Assembly (NCBI RefSeq): GCF_013127955.1
Contig: NZ_CP053435.1
Location: 2,604,001-2,668,000 of the forward strand
DNA: 64,000 nucleotides
Direction of reading: 5' to 3'
From: Spirosoma taeanense
Lineage (GTDB): Bacteria; Bacteroidota; Bacteroidia; Cytophagales; Spirosomataceae
This document shows, piece after piece, positions 15,838 to 23,908 of the stretch (its first letter is position 1; each line of letters starts with the position of its first letter). The notes beneath the pieces are model-generated. The model searched no databases. It saw only the letters and a list, made by a program, of their open reading frames with translations, and was not told the DNA's origin. Both the position numbers and the translations under genes were made by a program.

Positions 15838-15908
15838 TGCGGCTAACTTGTAAATATATGAACTTTTTTGGTTCTATTGGTTATAGAACTAGCCTTGTGG
15901 GGATTTTT
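15838..15908 (-). repeat. Core sequence and degenerate left arm of a further palindromic element
   Basis: TGCGGCTAAC (15838-15847) is the entry core of the nuclease unit. TAGCCTTGTGGGGATTTTT (15890-15908) resembles the left stem of element A (TTAGCGTTCGGTGGGGTATTTT). No matching right arm is found up to 16160, so this would be a decayed or truncated copy, or the attachment site at the edge of the array. Confidence 0.4.
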
Positions 15909-15987
15909 AGGGTAGAAATTATTATAGTACATAAGTTCTTGTAAGTCAGATAGTTGTTTTTAGGGTAATTGGTGTTCTGTTGATAAA

Positions 15988-16054
15988 AATACAAAATACG
16001 AAGTGCGTATTTTGTATTGTTGTTTTTCTAAACAATACAAAATACGCACTTCGT
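15988..16054. repeat. 24-bp perfect inverted repeat with an alternative overlapping hairpin
   Basis: Arms 15998-16021 and 16031-16054 are perfect complements around a 9-nt loop (GTTTTTCTA). A second hairpin, AATACAAAATACG (15988-16000) with CGTATTTTGTATT (16006-16018), uses the same middle strand. The three segments can therefore pair in two exclusive ways. It lies in the 330-nt gene-free stretch 15831-16160, between the dehydrogenase 3' end and the array, and may act as a terminator. No other feature is seen in that stretch besides the array edge. Confidence 0.75.
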
Positions 16055-16160
16055 CAATGACTCTATATTGACCTGATTGACGCTGGCTTTTTAGATTCTT
16101 CTATCGGTATTGCCTGGCATCCCCTTACGGTTTTGAGGTGTGTGTCATTACGTTCAAAAC

Positions 16161-17780
16161 TCAGCAAGACTCCTTCGTCAAGTTACCATCTACATTCCGC
16201 CAGATGCCCAGAGGGTTGGCGTTCTGGAGGGCTAGTGGCAGGAGGGCGTCCGGAAAGCTCTGATACGTAACGGGCCGGACGAACCGCAGAATGGCACCCG
16301 AACCCACGGAGGTCGTGCGGCTGTCCGACGTAGCCGGGAAGGGGCCGCCATGGGTCATGGCTTCGCAGACTTCTACGCCCGTGGGGTAGCCGCCAAACAG
16401 CACCCGTCCCGCTTTGGTCTGAAGCAGCGTCACCCAGTCAACCGACGATTGCCGGAGTTCGTCGGGCGTGGCAAACAGCGTCGCGGTCAACTGGCCTTCG
16501 AGCGATTGCAGGCAGTCGGCGAGTTCGGCTTCGGTCTGGCAGATGACCACCAGCGACGAAGGACCAAAAATCTCCTGGCTCAGGTCCGTGTTGCTCAGAA
16601 ACAGCGGTGCCGTTGTCGTCAGCACCGCCGACCGGCCTTCGGTCCGTTCGTCGTCGGCTTCGGTTTCGGCTTCAGCCAGCACGTGAACACCGGGCAGGAC
16701 CCGAATCTGCTGGACGCCTTTTTTATAGGCCGAGTGAATACCCGCGTTGAGCATGGTCGCCGGGGCCGACGCCCGAATTTTCTCCGCTACGGTTTCCAGA
16801 AAGCTCTCCGTCAGGGGTGAGTCGAGCAGGAAAACCAGACCGGGATTGGTGCAGAACTGCCCGACGCCCAGCGTTACCGACGCAGCCAGTCCGGCGGCTA
16901 CTTTCTCGCATACACTCGTACCCGCCTGATCGCTGATGCCCCCCGGCAGAATCACCACCGGGTTCACCGCGCTCATCTCGGCATAGACTGGAATCGGTTC
17001 GGGCCGTTCCTGCGCCACTTTCAGCAGGGCAAGACCACCACGCCGGGAGCCCGTAAAGCCAACGGCCTTTACGTCCGGATGGGCTACCAATGCCTGCGCT
17101 ACTTCGTTGTCGGCGTGCAGGAGCGAGAAAATGCCATCGGGCATGCCCGTTTTCCGGGCGGCTTCAATAATAGCCTGTCCCGCCAGCGACGACGTACCGG
17201 GATGCGACGGATGCGCCTTGACAATGACCGGACAGCCAGCCGCCAGCGCCGAGGCCGTATCGCCCCCTGCTACCGAAAATGCCAGTGGGAAATTGCTGGC
17301 CCCGAACACGACCACCGGACCCAGCGGCACCAGCATCCGGCGCAGGTCCGGACGGGGCAGCGGTTGCCGGTCGGGGAGAGCTGGATTGATGCGGGCGTCC
17401 ACCCACGAGCCTTCGCGCAGGAGACTGGCGAACATCCGAAGCTGACCCGTAGTCCGGCCGCGCTCGCCGGTGATACGTCCCGTTGGCAGCCCGCTTTCCA
17501 GGACGGCCCGCTCAATGAGCTCGTCGCCCAACGCTTCGATTTCGGCCGCTATGGCGTCCAGGAAGTCGGCCCGCTGGCCGGGGTGCAGTTTGCCATAGGC
17601 CGCAAACGCAGCTACGGCCTTCCCGACCGCCTGGTCGGCCTGCTCGACCGTTACGTTAGTAAACTCGTCGGAGAGATAGGCATGGCTGGCGGGCGCAAAC
17701 GCCTGAAACGAGTCGCCTTCGCCTAAAACGGCCTCATGGCCGATGAAATTCATGTTGAGTTGAGCCTGAGTAGCTTGCAT
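16161..17780 (-). CDS. Aldehyde dehydrogenase, 2,5-dioxovalerate (alpha-ketoglutarate semialdehyde) type
   Basis: The 539-residue enzyme from ATG 17780 oxidises an aldehyde to the acid with NAD(P)+. Asn163 (GASNFP), the general base Glu268 (VYAEMS) and the catalytic Cys310 (GVGQFCTNPG) are present. GFTGSRRGG at 241-249 is the cofactor-binding loop. Length and the FCTNPGL context match the 2,5-dioxovalerate dehydrogenase group, which makes 2-oxoglutarate in pathways degrading uronic acids, pentoses or hydroxyproline. The assignment of substrate is by family resemblance. The frame runs 16 codons upstream to 17828 but loses family character there. The neighbouring TIM-barrel isomerase gene on the same strand suggests a sugar-acid pathway. 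Confidence 0.85.
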   Translation of the reverse strand: MQATQAQLNMNFIGHEAVLGEGDSFQAFAPASHAYLSDEFTNVTVEQADQAVGKAVAAFAAYGKLHPGQRADFLDAIAAEIEALGDELIERAVLESGLPTGRITGERGRTTGQLRMFASLLREGSWVDARINPALPDRQPLPRPDLRRMLVPLGPVVVFGASNFPLAFSVAGGDTASALAAGCPVIVKAHPSHPGTSSLAGQAIIEAARKTGMPDGIFSLLHADNEVAQALVAHPDVKAVGFTGSRRGGLALLKVAQERPEPIPVYAEMSAVNPVVILPGGISDQAGTSVCEKVAAGLAASVTLGVGQFCTNPGLVFLLDSPLTESFLETVAEKIRASAPATMLNAGIHSAYKKGVQQIRVLPGVHVLAEAETEADDERTEGRSAVLTTTAPLFLSNTDLSQEIFGPSSLVVICQTEAELADCLQSLEGQLTATLFATPDELRQSSVDWVTLLQTKAGRVLFGGYPTGVEVCEAMTHGGPFPATSDSRTTSVGSGAILRFVRPVTYQSFPDALLPLALQNANPLGIWRNVDGNLTKESC

Positions 17781-17817
17781 GGAGCTGAGAATTGGACTGG
17801 TTAGCTGGTTATTAATG

Positions 17818-17873
17818 CAGAGGCACAAAGAACCCGAGTCTGGCTTGCCCCTACGGTATCCTTTGTGCCTCTG
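17818..17873. repeat. 13-bp inverted repeat between the isomerase and dehydrogenase genes
   Basis: CAGAGGCACAAAG (17818-17830) and CTTTGTGCCTCTG (17861-17873) pair perfectly around 30 nt. The hairpin lies downstream of the isomerase gene and upstream of the dehydrogenase on the same strand. It could be a terminator or attenuator-like leader. Confidence 0.5.
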
Positions 17874-17889
17874 TAACGTAAAGAGTTGG

Positions 17890-18816
<927 letters not shown>

Positions 18817-18846
18817 AACGCAATCAGTTTGGGGTTTATCGTATAT

Positions 18847-18913
18847 AGTTTGATGTTTGTAATCCGATGGTTCGGCGTCTGGCCGCTAAACTACATACTC
18901 TAAACATCAAACT
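18847..18913. repeat. 12-bp inverted repeat in the divergent intergenic region
   Basis: AGTTTGATGTTT (18847-18858) and AAACATCAAACT (18902-18913) are exact complements 43 nt apart. They lie between the divergent isomerase and dehydratase genes. They could be paired regulator half-sites or a leader hairpin for the dehydratase message, ending 19 nt before its ATG. Confidence 0.5.
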
Positions 18914-18932
18914 GAAACCAATATACCCATCT

Positions 18933-19886
18933 ATGCTTTCTCTGGAGATTATTCGCGAGGCCCACGATCGTATCCGGCCCTATATTCACCGGACGCTGGT
19001 GCTGACCAACCAGACCATCAACGACCGCGCCGGGGCGGAGCTATATTTCAAGTGCGAGAACTTCCAGAAAATCGGCGCGTTCAAAGCGCGGGGTGGTCTG
19101 AACGCCGTGTTGCAGGTCGCTCAGAACCACGAAGGAACGGCCATTACGACCCACTCGTCGGGGAACCACGCGCAGGCCGTGGCGTTTGCCGCCCGGCAGG
19201 TTGGACTTCCGGCCTATATCGTCATGCCGCGCACAGCCCCGCAGGTCAAGAAAGACGCCGTTCGGGGTTACGGCGCGGAGGTGATCGAATGTGAGCCGAC
19301 GCTGGAGGCCCGCGAAGCCGGGGTACGGGCAGTCATGGCACAGACCGGGGCCGTGCTGGTGCATCCATTCGACGACGACCGCGTCATTGCCGGACAGGCC
19401 ACGGCTGCCAAAGAGCTGATCGAGGATTTCGGGCAGGGCGATCAGCAACCCTTCGACACGATTCTGGCGCCGGTGGGTGGGGGAGGGCTGCTCAGCGGTA
19501 CGGCGCTGATAACCAGGTATCTGTCGCCCACCACGCGGGTCATTGCGGGTGAGCCGGAAGGCGCGGCCGATGCCATCCTGTCGTTCCGCAGTGGGCAGGT
19601 CGAACGCGCGCCCTATATCCAGACCATTGCCGATGGACTCATGACCACCCTCAGCGAACGCACGCTGGCTATTATCCGGGCGCACGTAACGGATATTCTG
19701 ACCGTTTCTGATCCGGAGATCATCGCGGCCATGCGGCTGGTCTGGGAGCGGATGAAAATTATCATCGAGCCGTCCTGCGCGGTGCCGTTAGCCGCCGTGC
19801 TGAAGCATCCGGATCAATTCGCCGGACAGAAAATCGGGATCATCCTGACGGGCGGGAACGTGGACTTAGGAAAATTACCCTTTTGA
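18933..19886 (+). CDS. PLP-dependent threonine/serine dehydratase (or serine racemase)
   Basis: A 317-residue fold-type II PLP enzyme. The Schiff-base lysine is Lys51 in KIGAFKARGG, the substrate loop is SSGNHAQA, and PVGGGGLLSG binds the PLP phosphate. A C-terminal ACT domain is absent, so it is the short catabolic type rather than full-length feedback-regulated IlvA. It deaminates threonine or serine to the keto acid, or racemises serine; sequence alone cannot separate these. The chosen start (MLSLEIIREA) matches family N-termini, and the frame upstream to 18867 runs through the intergenic inverted repeat. The GNAT gene follows after 14 nt and is probably co-transcribed. Confidence 0.85.
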   Translation: MLSLEIIREAHDRIRPYIHRTLVLTNQTINDRAGAELYFKCENFQKIGAFKARGGLNAVLQVAQNHEGTAITTHSSGNHAQAVAFAARQVGLPAYIVMPRTAPQVKKDAVRGYGAEVIECEPTLEAREAGVRAVMAQTGAVLVHPFDDDRVIAGQATAAKELIEDFGQGDQQPFDTILAPVGGGGLLSGTALITRYLSPTTRVIAGEPEGAADAILSFRSGQVERAPYIQTIADGLMTTLSERTLAIIRAHVTDILTVSDPEIIAAMRLVWERMKIIIEPSCAVPLAAVLKHPDQFAGQKIGIILTGGNVDLGKLPF

Positions 19887-19900
19887 TTCCGCCGGACACC

Positions 19901-20308
19901 ATGCCTGATATCCGAACCATTACGCCCGAAGAAACCTATACGCTCCGCCATACGGTTCTGTGGCCCGACAAGCCGCTGGATTATGTCAGGATTGACAATG
20001 ATGCCAAAGGCTACCATTACGGTGCGTTTCTGGATGACAAGCTAGTCGCCGTAATCTCCCTGTTTGTGGATGGCGAAACGGCACGCTTTCGGAAATTCGC
20101 GACCCGCCCCGACCGCCAGCGGCAGGGCCTTGGAACGGCCTTGCTGAATCATGTCATCGCCGAAGCGCGTCGACTGGGTGCCCGGTCGATCTGGTGCGAC
20201 GCCCGACTCGACGCGACCGACTTTTACCGGCGATCCGGTATGGAGGCCGTTAGCGAGGTGTTTTACAAAGGAACGATACCATATGCCCGATTTTCGTTAA
20301 CGTTGTAA
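19901..20308 (+). CDS. GNAT family N-acetyltransferase
   Basis: About 135 residues from ATG 19901. The acetyl-CoA motif DRQRQGLGTALLNHV and the C-terminal ATDFYRRSGMEAVSEVFYKG strand-loop are typical of ElaA/GNAT-like acetyltransferases. SIWCDARLDATDFYR resembles the substrate side. The product is cytoplasmic, and the substrate is unknown. It follows the dehydratase gene by 14 nt. An in-frame ATG at 19883 would overlap that gene's stop and is less likely. Confidence 0.8.
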   Translation: MPDIRTITPEETYTLRHTVLWPDKPLDYVRIDNDAKGYHYGAFLDDKLVAVISLFVDGETARFRKFATRPDRQRQGLGTALLNHVIAEARRLGARSIWCDARLDATDFYRRSGMEAVSEVFYKGTIPYARFSLTL

Positions 20309-20439
20309 AGGCGAGGAGTTTCGGAGAATCCAGTCTGCTGGTCTTTATGAAGTAATCAGGTTACTGGCATGCTTGTACCTTAGCCAGTACGCCGTTGCGA
20401 GAGTAAGATACAAAATGGATATTCGCGCCTGTTTTTGTT

Positions 20440-20447
20440 AGGTTTGC
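20440..20447 (+). promoter_or_regulatory. TAnnTTTG promoter element of the toxin-antitoxin operon
   Basis: TAGGTTTG is a perfect -7 match 22 nt before the antitoxin ATG at 20470. No clear -33 TTG is seen. Confidence 0.5.
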
Positions 20448-20469
20448 GTAGGGATATTATTATTCTGTT

Positions 20470-20709
20470 ATGACTGCTTCACGATTGACTAATGCCCAAC
20501 TGGCTTTGCTGGAAATGTTTAGCTTTGAGATGAGTGAAGCCGAACTGCTTGCCATGCGCCAAACGTTAATGCAGCACTTCCGGGCGCGACTGGAAGAAGA
20601 GGCCCAAAAAGCTATGCAACAGAAAGGGTTGACCACGACTCAACTCGAAGCCCAAATGAAATTCGATAACCGCACCGAGCAGTTACGCCAGATGCGGTCC
20701 AGCCAGTGA
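20470..20709 (+). CDS. Putative antitoxin of a PIN-toxin pair
   Basis: A 79-residue, helical, charged protein (MSEAELLAMRQTLMQHFRAR; EEEAQKAMQQKGLTTTQLEA) with no recognised DNA-binding domain. Its stop codon overlaps the GTG start of a PIN-domain toxin gene by 4 nt (GTGA at 20706-20709), the usual coupling of type II toxin-antitoxin pairs. By position and size it should be the antitoxin that neutralises the PIN ribonuclease. The toxin gene is now broken by an insertion element, so the antitoxin may be free of selection. Confidence 0.7.
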   Translation: MTASRLTNAQLALLEMFSFEMSEAELLAMRQTLMQHFRARLEEEAQKAMQQKGLTTTQLEAQMKFDNRTEQLRQMRSSQ

Positions 20710-20793
20710 AAGCCGTTATCGACACCAACGGCCTGCTTCAGTCGGTGCCTCGCGACGGCTCTTATCGCTGGCTTTACGACGCCTTCGAAGCTA

Positions 20794-20808
20794 GGGCGTG
20801 TTGACAAT
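20794..20808 (+). repeat. Left terminal inverted repeat of the IS
   Basis: GGGCGTGTTGACAAT. The last base overlaps the transposase stop codon (20808-20810). Confidence 0.9.
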
Positions 20809-21203
20809 CAAGCTAATAAAATCAAAGCCGAAGACAGATAAATGAATCCAGCAAAACTCACGGCCGTCTTCTCATAGCGAGTAGCGACCCGCCGGTATTG
20901 CTTGAGCTTGTTGAAATAGCGTTCCACTTGGTTGCGCTCTTTGTACAAGTTTTCGTCAATCTGTCGATCTGCCAGTCGATTCTTTTTGGATGGTATCACC
21001 ACTTGCGTATGGGACTCTGTTAACCAATCAATCAATTCGTTGGCATCATAGCCTCGGTCCGCTAACACCGCATCTGTTTCATAACCAGTCAATAAACCCT
21101 TCGCCTGGGTAATATCCGCTCGCTGTCCGACGCTGAGAATAAGCCGCATAGGATTGCCTAAGGCGTCAACAACGGCATGAATCTTAGTCGTCCAGCCGCC
21201 CAC
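20808..21203 (-). CDS. IS5-family transposase, ORF B (C-terminal part)
   Basis: The frame supplies the second and third catalytic acids of the DDE transposase: Asp in VLADRGYDANEL and Glu in ERNQVERYFNKLKQYRR. It opens upstream of its first ATG (21203) and reads from the A8 slip site as KKSDPASECLGQSVGGWTTK, which is the family-typical join (GGxTTKIHA). It is therefore normally expressed as a fusion with ORF A by -1 frameshifting rather than on its own. The 131 residues from the ATG are the part visible as a separate frame. It cuts and joins the element's ends during transposition. Confidence 0.9.
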   Translation of the reverse strand: MGGWTTKIHAVVDALGNPMRLILSVGQRADITQAKGLLTGYETDAVLADRGYDANELIDWLTESHTQVVIPSKKNRLADRQIDENLYKERNQVERYFNKLKQYRRVATRYEKTAVSFAGFIYLSSALILLA

Positions 21204-21211
21204 CGATTGAC

Positions 21212-21559
21212 CTAAGCACTCGCTGGCAGGATCGCTTTTTTTTGACCAGCTGCATGCTGGTGCGCCCGCACCGTCGTGGAGTCAATCATTAGCCAATCTA
21301 AGTCCGGTTCCTGCAACTCGTCAAAAACAGTTTTCCATACACCTGCTTTAGCCCAGCGTCGAAAGCGTTGGTAGACCGAGTTCCAGGGCCCGAACCGCTC
21401 GGGTAAATCCCGCCAAGGGGCACCCGAGCGGGCGATCCAGATTACCGCATTGATAAATAGTCTATTATCGACGGCTGAACGGCCCACATGACCGACTTTG
21501 CCGGGTAGTAAGTGGGCGATTTGTTGCCATTGTTGGTCCGTAATCTCGTAGCGACGCAT
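21212..21559 (-). CDS. IS5-family transposase, ORF A (N-terminal part)
   Basis: The 115-residue frame begins MRRYEITDQQWQQIAHLLPG, the helix-turn-helix DUF4096 head of IS5-type transposases. It includes the PWRDLPERFGPWNSVYQRFR signature and ends with the first catalytic Asp in WLMIDSTTVRAHQ. The frame stops soon after an A8 run (21243-21236), where ribosomes are expected to slip -1 into ORF B. Alone it may act as a DNA-binding regulator. The promoter is probably within the right end of the element. Confidence 0.9.
   Translation of the reverse strand: MRRYEITDQQWQQIAHLLPGKVGHVGRSAVDNRLFINAVIWIARSGAPWRDLPERFGPWNSVYQRFRRWAKAGVWKTVFDELQEPDLDWLMIDSTTVRAHQHAAGQKKAILPASA
21236..21243 (-). other. 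A8 slippery site for -1 frameshifting in the transposase
   Basis: On the minus strand CAAAAAAAAGC lets the ribosome move from CAA-AAA-AAA to the -1 phase, joining ORF A to ORF B. The position, before the first stop of ORF A, fits the known mechanism in this IS group. Confidence 0.7.
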
Positions 21560-21594
21560 GGCACAAAATTCCCAATCATTCCTATATTTACCTA

Positions 21595-21609
21595 ATTGTC
21601 AACACGCCC
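21595..21609 (-). repeat. Right terminal inverted repeat of the IS
   Basis: ATTGTCAACACGCCC, the exact complement of the left 15 bp. It is followed by the TA duplication. Confidence 0.9.
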
Positions 21610-21969
21610 TAGAGAGTTTACATGGGTGGTTAGCAACGAAATCCTATTCGAATACGCTGAAATGACGGCTTTCTACTTCAGTCCTGTCGCGGCCGAACTG
21701 GTCACCTCGCTATTGCTGGCCGCACCCAATCACCTTCGACAGGAGCCATATTTTCGGTTTGGGCAGATCAAAGATGACCTCGACGACAATAAGTTTGTGG
21801 ATTGTGCCATTGCCGCCGGAGCTGACTGGCTGGTATCTGACGACCGCCATATTCTGAACCTGCTCCAGGAAAAAGATCGGTTTCCACCCGTGCCCATCTG
21901 TTCGTTTGCCGAGTTTAAGCAACTACTGAACCGGTAAATATAGTAAAGAGGATAAGTAAAGAAGTAGTG

Positions 21970-21977
21970 TAGTTTTG
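21970..21977 (+). promoter_or_regulatory. TAnnTTTG promoter element
   Basis: TAGTTTTG, 30 nt before the ATG at 22008. It overlaps the earlier in-frame ATG at 21975, which argues for the later start. Confidence 0.5.
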
Positions 21978-22007
21978 GAAGCAATACAAAACCCAATAAC
22001 TGTCTGT

Positions 22008-22385
22008 ATGAAATCATTCCTTTGTCTGGTCGGCCTGATTGGCCTGTTAACAGTTTCTGGCGTATCCTACGCGCAGACCACCCCTGCCTCAACGCCCGCA
22101 GCTGATTCTACTACCCTTCAGAGTTACGTTGGCACGTACACTTTCAACAGTGGCAGCCCCATTCAGAAATTCACCGTAACAACCGAGAAGGGCGAGTTGT
22201 ACGGCGAGGCCGATGACTTTGGTAAGAACCGTCTGGTGAAGCAGGCCGGGGCCGATACGTATAAATCGACCAGCTCTTATGGCTCCATCATTACGTTCGT
22301 GCGCGATGCCGCTACCCGAACCATTACGAGTTTGACCCTGGCCGCGCAGGGCGCCGAGCTGACGGCGAAGAAAGCAACTCCATAA
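22008..22385 (+). CDS. Exported DUF3471-like small protein
   Basis: The 125-residue product starts with a clear signal peptide (MKSFLCLVGLIGLLTVSGVS, cleavage near YAQ). The mature part LQSYVGTYTFNSGSPIQKFT, followed by GELYGEADDFGKNRLV, resembles the beta-rich DUF3471 module found at the C-termini of some beta-lactamase-like proteins, here stand-alone. The function is unknown, and it is probably periplasmic. The start at 22008 is chosen because it begins the signal peptide and lies downstream of a promoter element. The dehydrogenase gene follows 83 nt later on the same strand. Confidence 0.7.
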   Translation: MKSFLCLVGLIGLLTVSGVSYAQTTPASTPAADSTTLQSYVGTYTFNSGSPIQKFTVTTEKGELYGEADDFGKNRLVKQAGADTYKSTSSYGSIITFVRDAATRTITSLTLAAQGAELTAKKATP

Positions 22386-22468
22386 CCAAAAGGTTACTCA
22401 GCCAGTTGAGTGGTTACGTGGCCGGTGCGCCAATCAGCACCCGGCTACCTACACGAAAAAACTCAACG

Positions 22469-23785
22469 ATGAAAGCTTTACCGTTTGTTGTTTCGGCCGC
22501 ACTCGCAACGGCCATGTTTGCCTGTGGCTCCAAGAAAGAAGACACGAACACAGCCAGCACTTCGGTCGAAACGGCCGATACCACGCTGAATCTGCCACCG
22601 CCCAATGCTACAAAGTCAGCAGTTCATTTCAGTGAGGTAATCGGCTGGCCCGAAGGCAAAATGCCAAAAGTCCCGGCTGGTTTTACAGTCACGGAGTTTG
22701 CCCGCGATATGGCCAGTCCCCGCTGGATTTACGTCGGGCCCAATGGCGACATCTTCGTCGTGGAAGCCAATACCGAGCCCAAGGGCATCAAGAAAGAGAT
22801 TACGTCCGCCGTTACGGGCAAGAGTAAATCCCAGCGCAGCGAAGCCAGCGCGAACCGCATTACGTTGTTTCGCGACACCAACAAGGATGGCAAACCCGAC
22901 CTGCGCGAAACATTCCTGGCGGGACTGAACCAGCCGTTCGGAATGCTGGTGCTCGATAACAGGTTTTACGTCGCCAATACCGACGGAATCATGCAGTACC
23001 CGTATCAGCCGGGTCAGACGAAAATCACCGCGCCGGGCAAGAAAATACTGGGTCTACCCGCCGGGGGCTACAATAACCACTGGACGCGTAATCTGCTAGC
23101 CAGTCCCGACGGAAAGAAGATTTATGTTTCGGTGGGATCGGCCAGTAACGTGGGCGAGCACGGTATGGAAAACGAAGAGCGTCGGGCTAACATTCTGGAG
23201 ATTAATCCGGATGGCTCCGGCGAACGCATCTATGCCAGTGGTCTGCGTAACCCCGTGGGCATGGACTGGCAGCCCGAAACGAAAAAACTGTACGCAGCCA
23301 TCAACGAGCGGGATGAACTGGGCGATGAACTCGTACCCGATTACCTGACGAGCGTTCAGGAAGGCGCGTTTTATGGCTGGCCGTATTCCTATTTTGGTCA
23401 GCATGTAGATCCCCGGCGGAAAGGTGAACGGCCGGATCTGGTTAAAAAAGCAATTGTGCCCGATGTGCCGCTGGCCGCGCACTCAGCCTCGCTGGGCCTG
23501 GCGTTCTACGACAAAACGGCATTCCCGGCTAAGTACCATAATGGCGCGTTCATCGGCCAGCACGGCTCCTGGAACCGTTCGAATTTTTCGGGTTATAAAG
23601 TTGTGTTCGTGCCCTTTGAGAATGGTAAACCCGGCAAGCCGGAGGATTTCCTGACGGGGTTCATTGTTGGCGAAGATAAGGAAGTCTACGGCCGGCCGGT
23701 AGGCGTAACGGTAATGCCGGACGGCGCTATGCTGGTCGCCGACGATGCCGCCGGGCGCGTCTGGCGGGTAGCTGCGAGCAAATAA
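22469..23785 (+). CDS. PQQ-dependent sugar dehydrogenase-like lipoprotein (sorbosone dehydrogenase family)
   Basis: The 438-residue protein carries a lipoprotein signal (ALATAMFAC with the lipidated Cys) and is expected at the membrane facing the periplasm. The body is a six-bladed beta-propeller of the glucose/sorbosone dehydrogenase group: GFTVTEFARDMASPRWIYVG, the LNQPFGMLVLDNRFYVANTD blade, HWTRNLLASPDGKKIYVSVG, and ASGLRNPVGMDWQPETKKLY. In relatives this fold binds PQQ and calcium and oxidises sugars or aldehydes. Cofactor use is inferred. An in-frame ATG at 22406 precedes the signal peptide and is unlikely. Confidence 0.88.
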   Translation: MKALPFVVSAALATAMFACGSKKEDTNTASTSVETADTTLNLPPPNATKSAVHFSEVIGWPEGKMPKVPAGFTVTEFARDMASPRWIYVGPNGDIFVVEANTEPKGIKKEITSAVTGKSKSQRSEASANRITLFRDTNKDGKPDLRETFLAGLNQPFGMLVLDNRFYVANTDGIMQYPYQPGQTKITAPGKKILGLPAGGYNNHWTRNLLASPDGKKIYVSVGSASNVGEHGMENEERRANILEINPDGSGERIYASGLRNPVGMDWQPETKKLYAAINERDELGDELVPDYLTSVQEGAFYGWPYSYFGQHVDPRRKGERPDLVKKAIVPDVPLAAHSASLGLAFYDKTAFPAKYHNGAFIGQHGSWNRSNFSGYKVVFVPFENGKPGKPEDFLTGFIVGEDKEVYGRPVGVTVMPDGAMLVADDAAGRVWRVAASK

Positions 23786-23822
23786 GTCTGGGGCAGCCAA
23801 ACGGCTGCTATAGTTTTATGAG

Positions 23823-23874
23823 CCATCGTCTTATTGGGTTTTGTCAGATAATGATAAATCCGGTAAGACGATGG
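23823..23874. terminator. Hairpin between convergent genes
   Basis: CCATCGTCTTA (23823-23833) and TAAGACGATGG (23864-23874), an 11-bp perfect stem with a 30-nt loop. It separates the convergent dehydrogenase and DUF1080 genes. Confidence 0.55.
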
Positions 23875-23908
23875 TTTTCTGCTTTGTCGATACGGCTGTG
23901 TCAGAGAC

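Larger units (their letters stand above)
11632..15847 (-). mobile_element. Cassette-like array: three single-gene units separated by ~200-nt attC-like palindromes
   Basis: Reading the minus strand, three units follow each other. The PD-(D/E)XK unit runs from about 15847, the OLD nuclease unit from about 15052 and the HEPN-like unit from about 12684. Each unit begins with GTT plus a unit-specific sequence. It carries one gene, and just after or across the stop codon it has the complement of that start. A long imperfect palindrome then leads into the next unit. The pairs are GTTAGCCGCA with TGCGGCTAAC (15847-15838 and 15245-15236), GTTAGGCACA with TGTGCCTAAC (15052-15043 and 12877-12868), and GTTGTATG with CATACAAC (12684-12677 and 11825-11818). 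This is the layout of integron gene cassettes (core and inverse core, GTTRRRY/RYYYAAC). No integrase gene is visible in the window. The array is AT-richer than its surroundings. Confidence 0.6.
20794..21609 (-). mobile_element. IS5-family insertion sequence, 816 bp, complete
   Basis: It is bounded by 15-bp perfect terminal inverted repeats (GGGCGTGTTGACAAT) and flanked by a TA duplication (20792-20793 and 21610-21611). Two overlapping-phase reading frames on the minus strand encode an IS5/IS427-type DDE transposase joined by a -1 frameshift. All parts look intact, so it is probably still mobile. Confidence 0.92.
20706..21937 (+). pseudogene. PIN-domain toxin gene disrupted by an IS5-family insertion
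   Basis: The N-terminal part (20706-20793) encodes VKAVIDTNGLLQSVPRDGS, where Asp6 and Asn8 open the PIN active site. It runs into the insertion element and stops. The rest resumes at 21612-21937 with EILFEYAE, FVDCAIAAGADWLVSDDRHI and a final FAEFKQLLNR, which supply the remaining acidic residues. Removing bases 20794-21611 (element plus one TA copy) restores one uninterrupted frame of about 138 codons with no other defect, so the insertion is recent. The intact protein would be a COG1569-type PIN ribonuclease that cleaves RNA, held in check by the upstream antitoxin. Confidence 0.9.

Noticed and set aside
22469..23785. Polysaccharide utilisation locus around the PQQ-type, DUF1080 and GH2 genes
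   Set aside because: No SusC/SusD-like pair or hybrid two-component sensor is present in the window.
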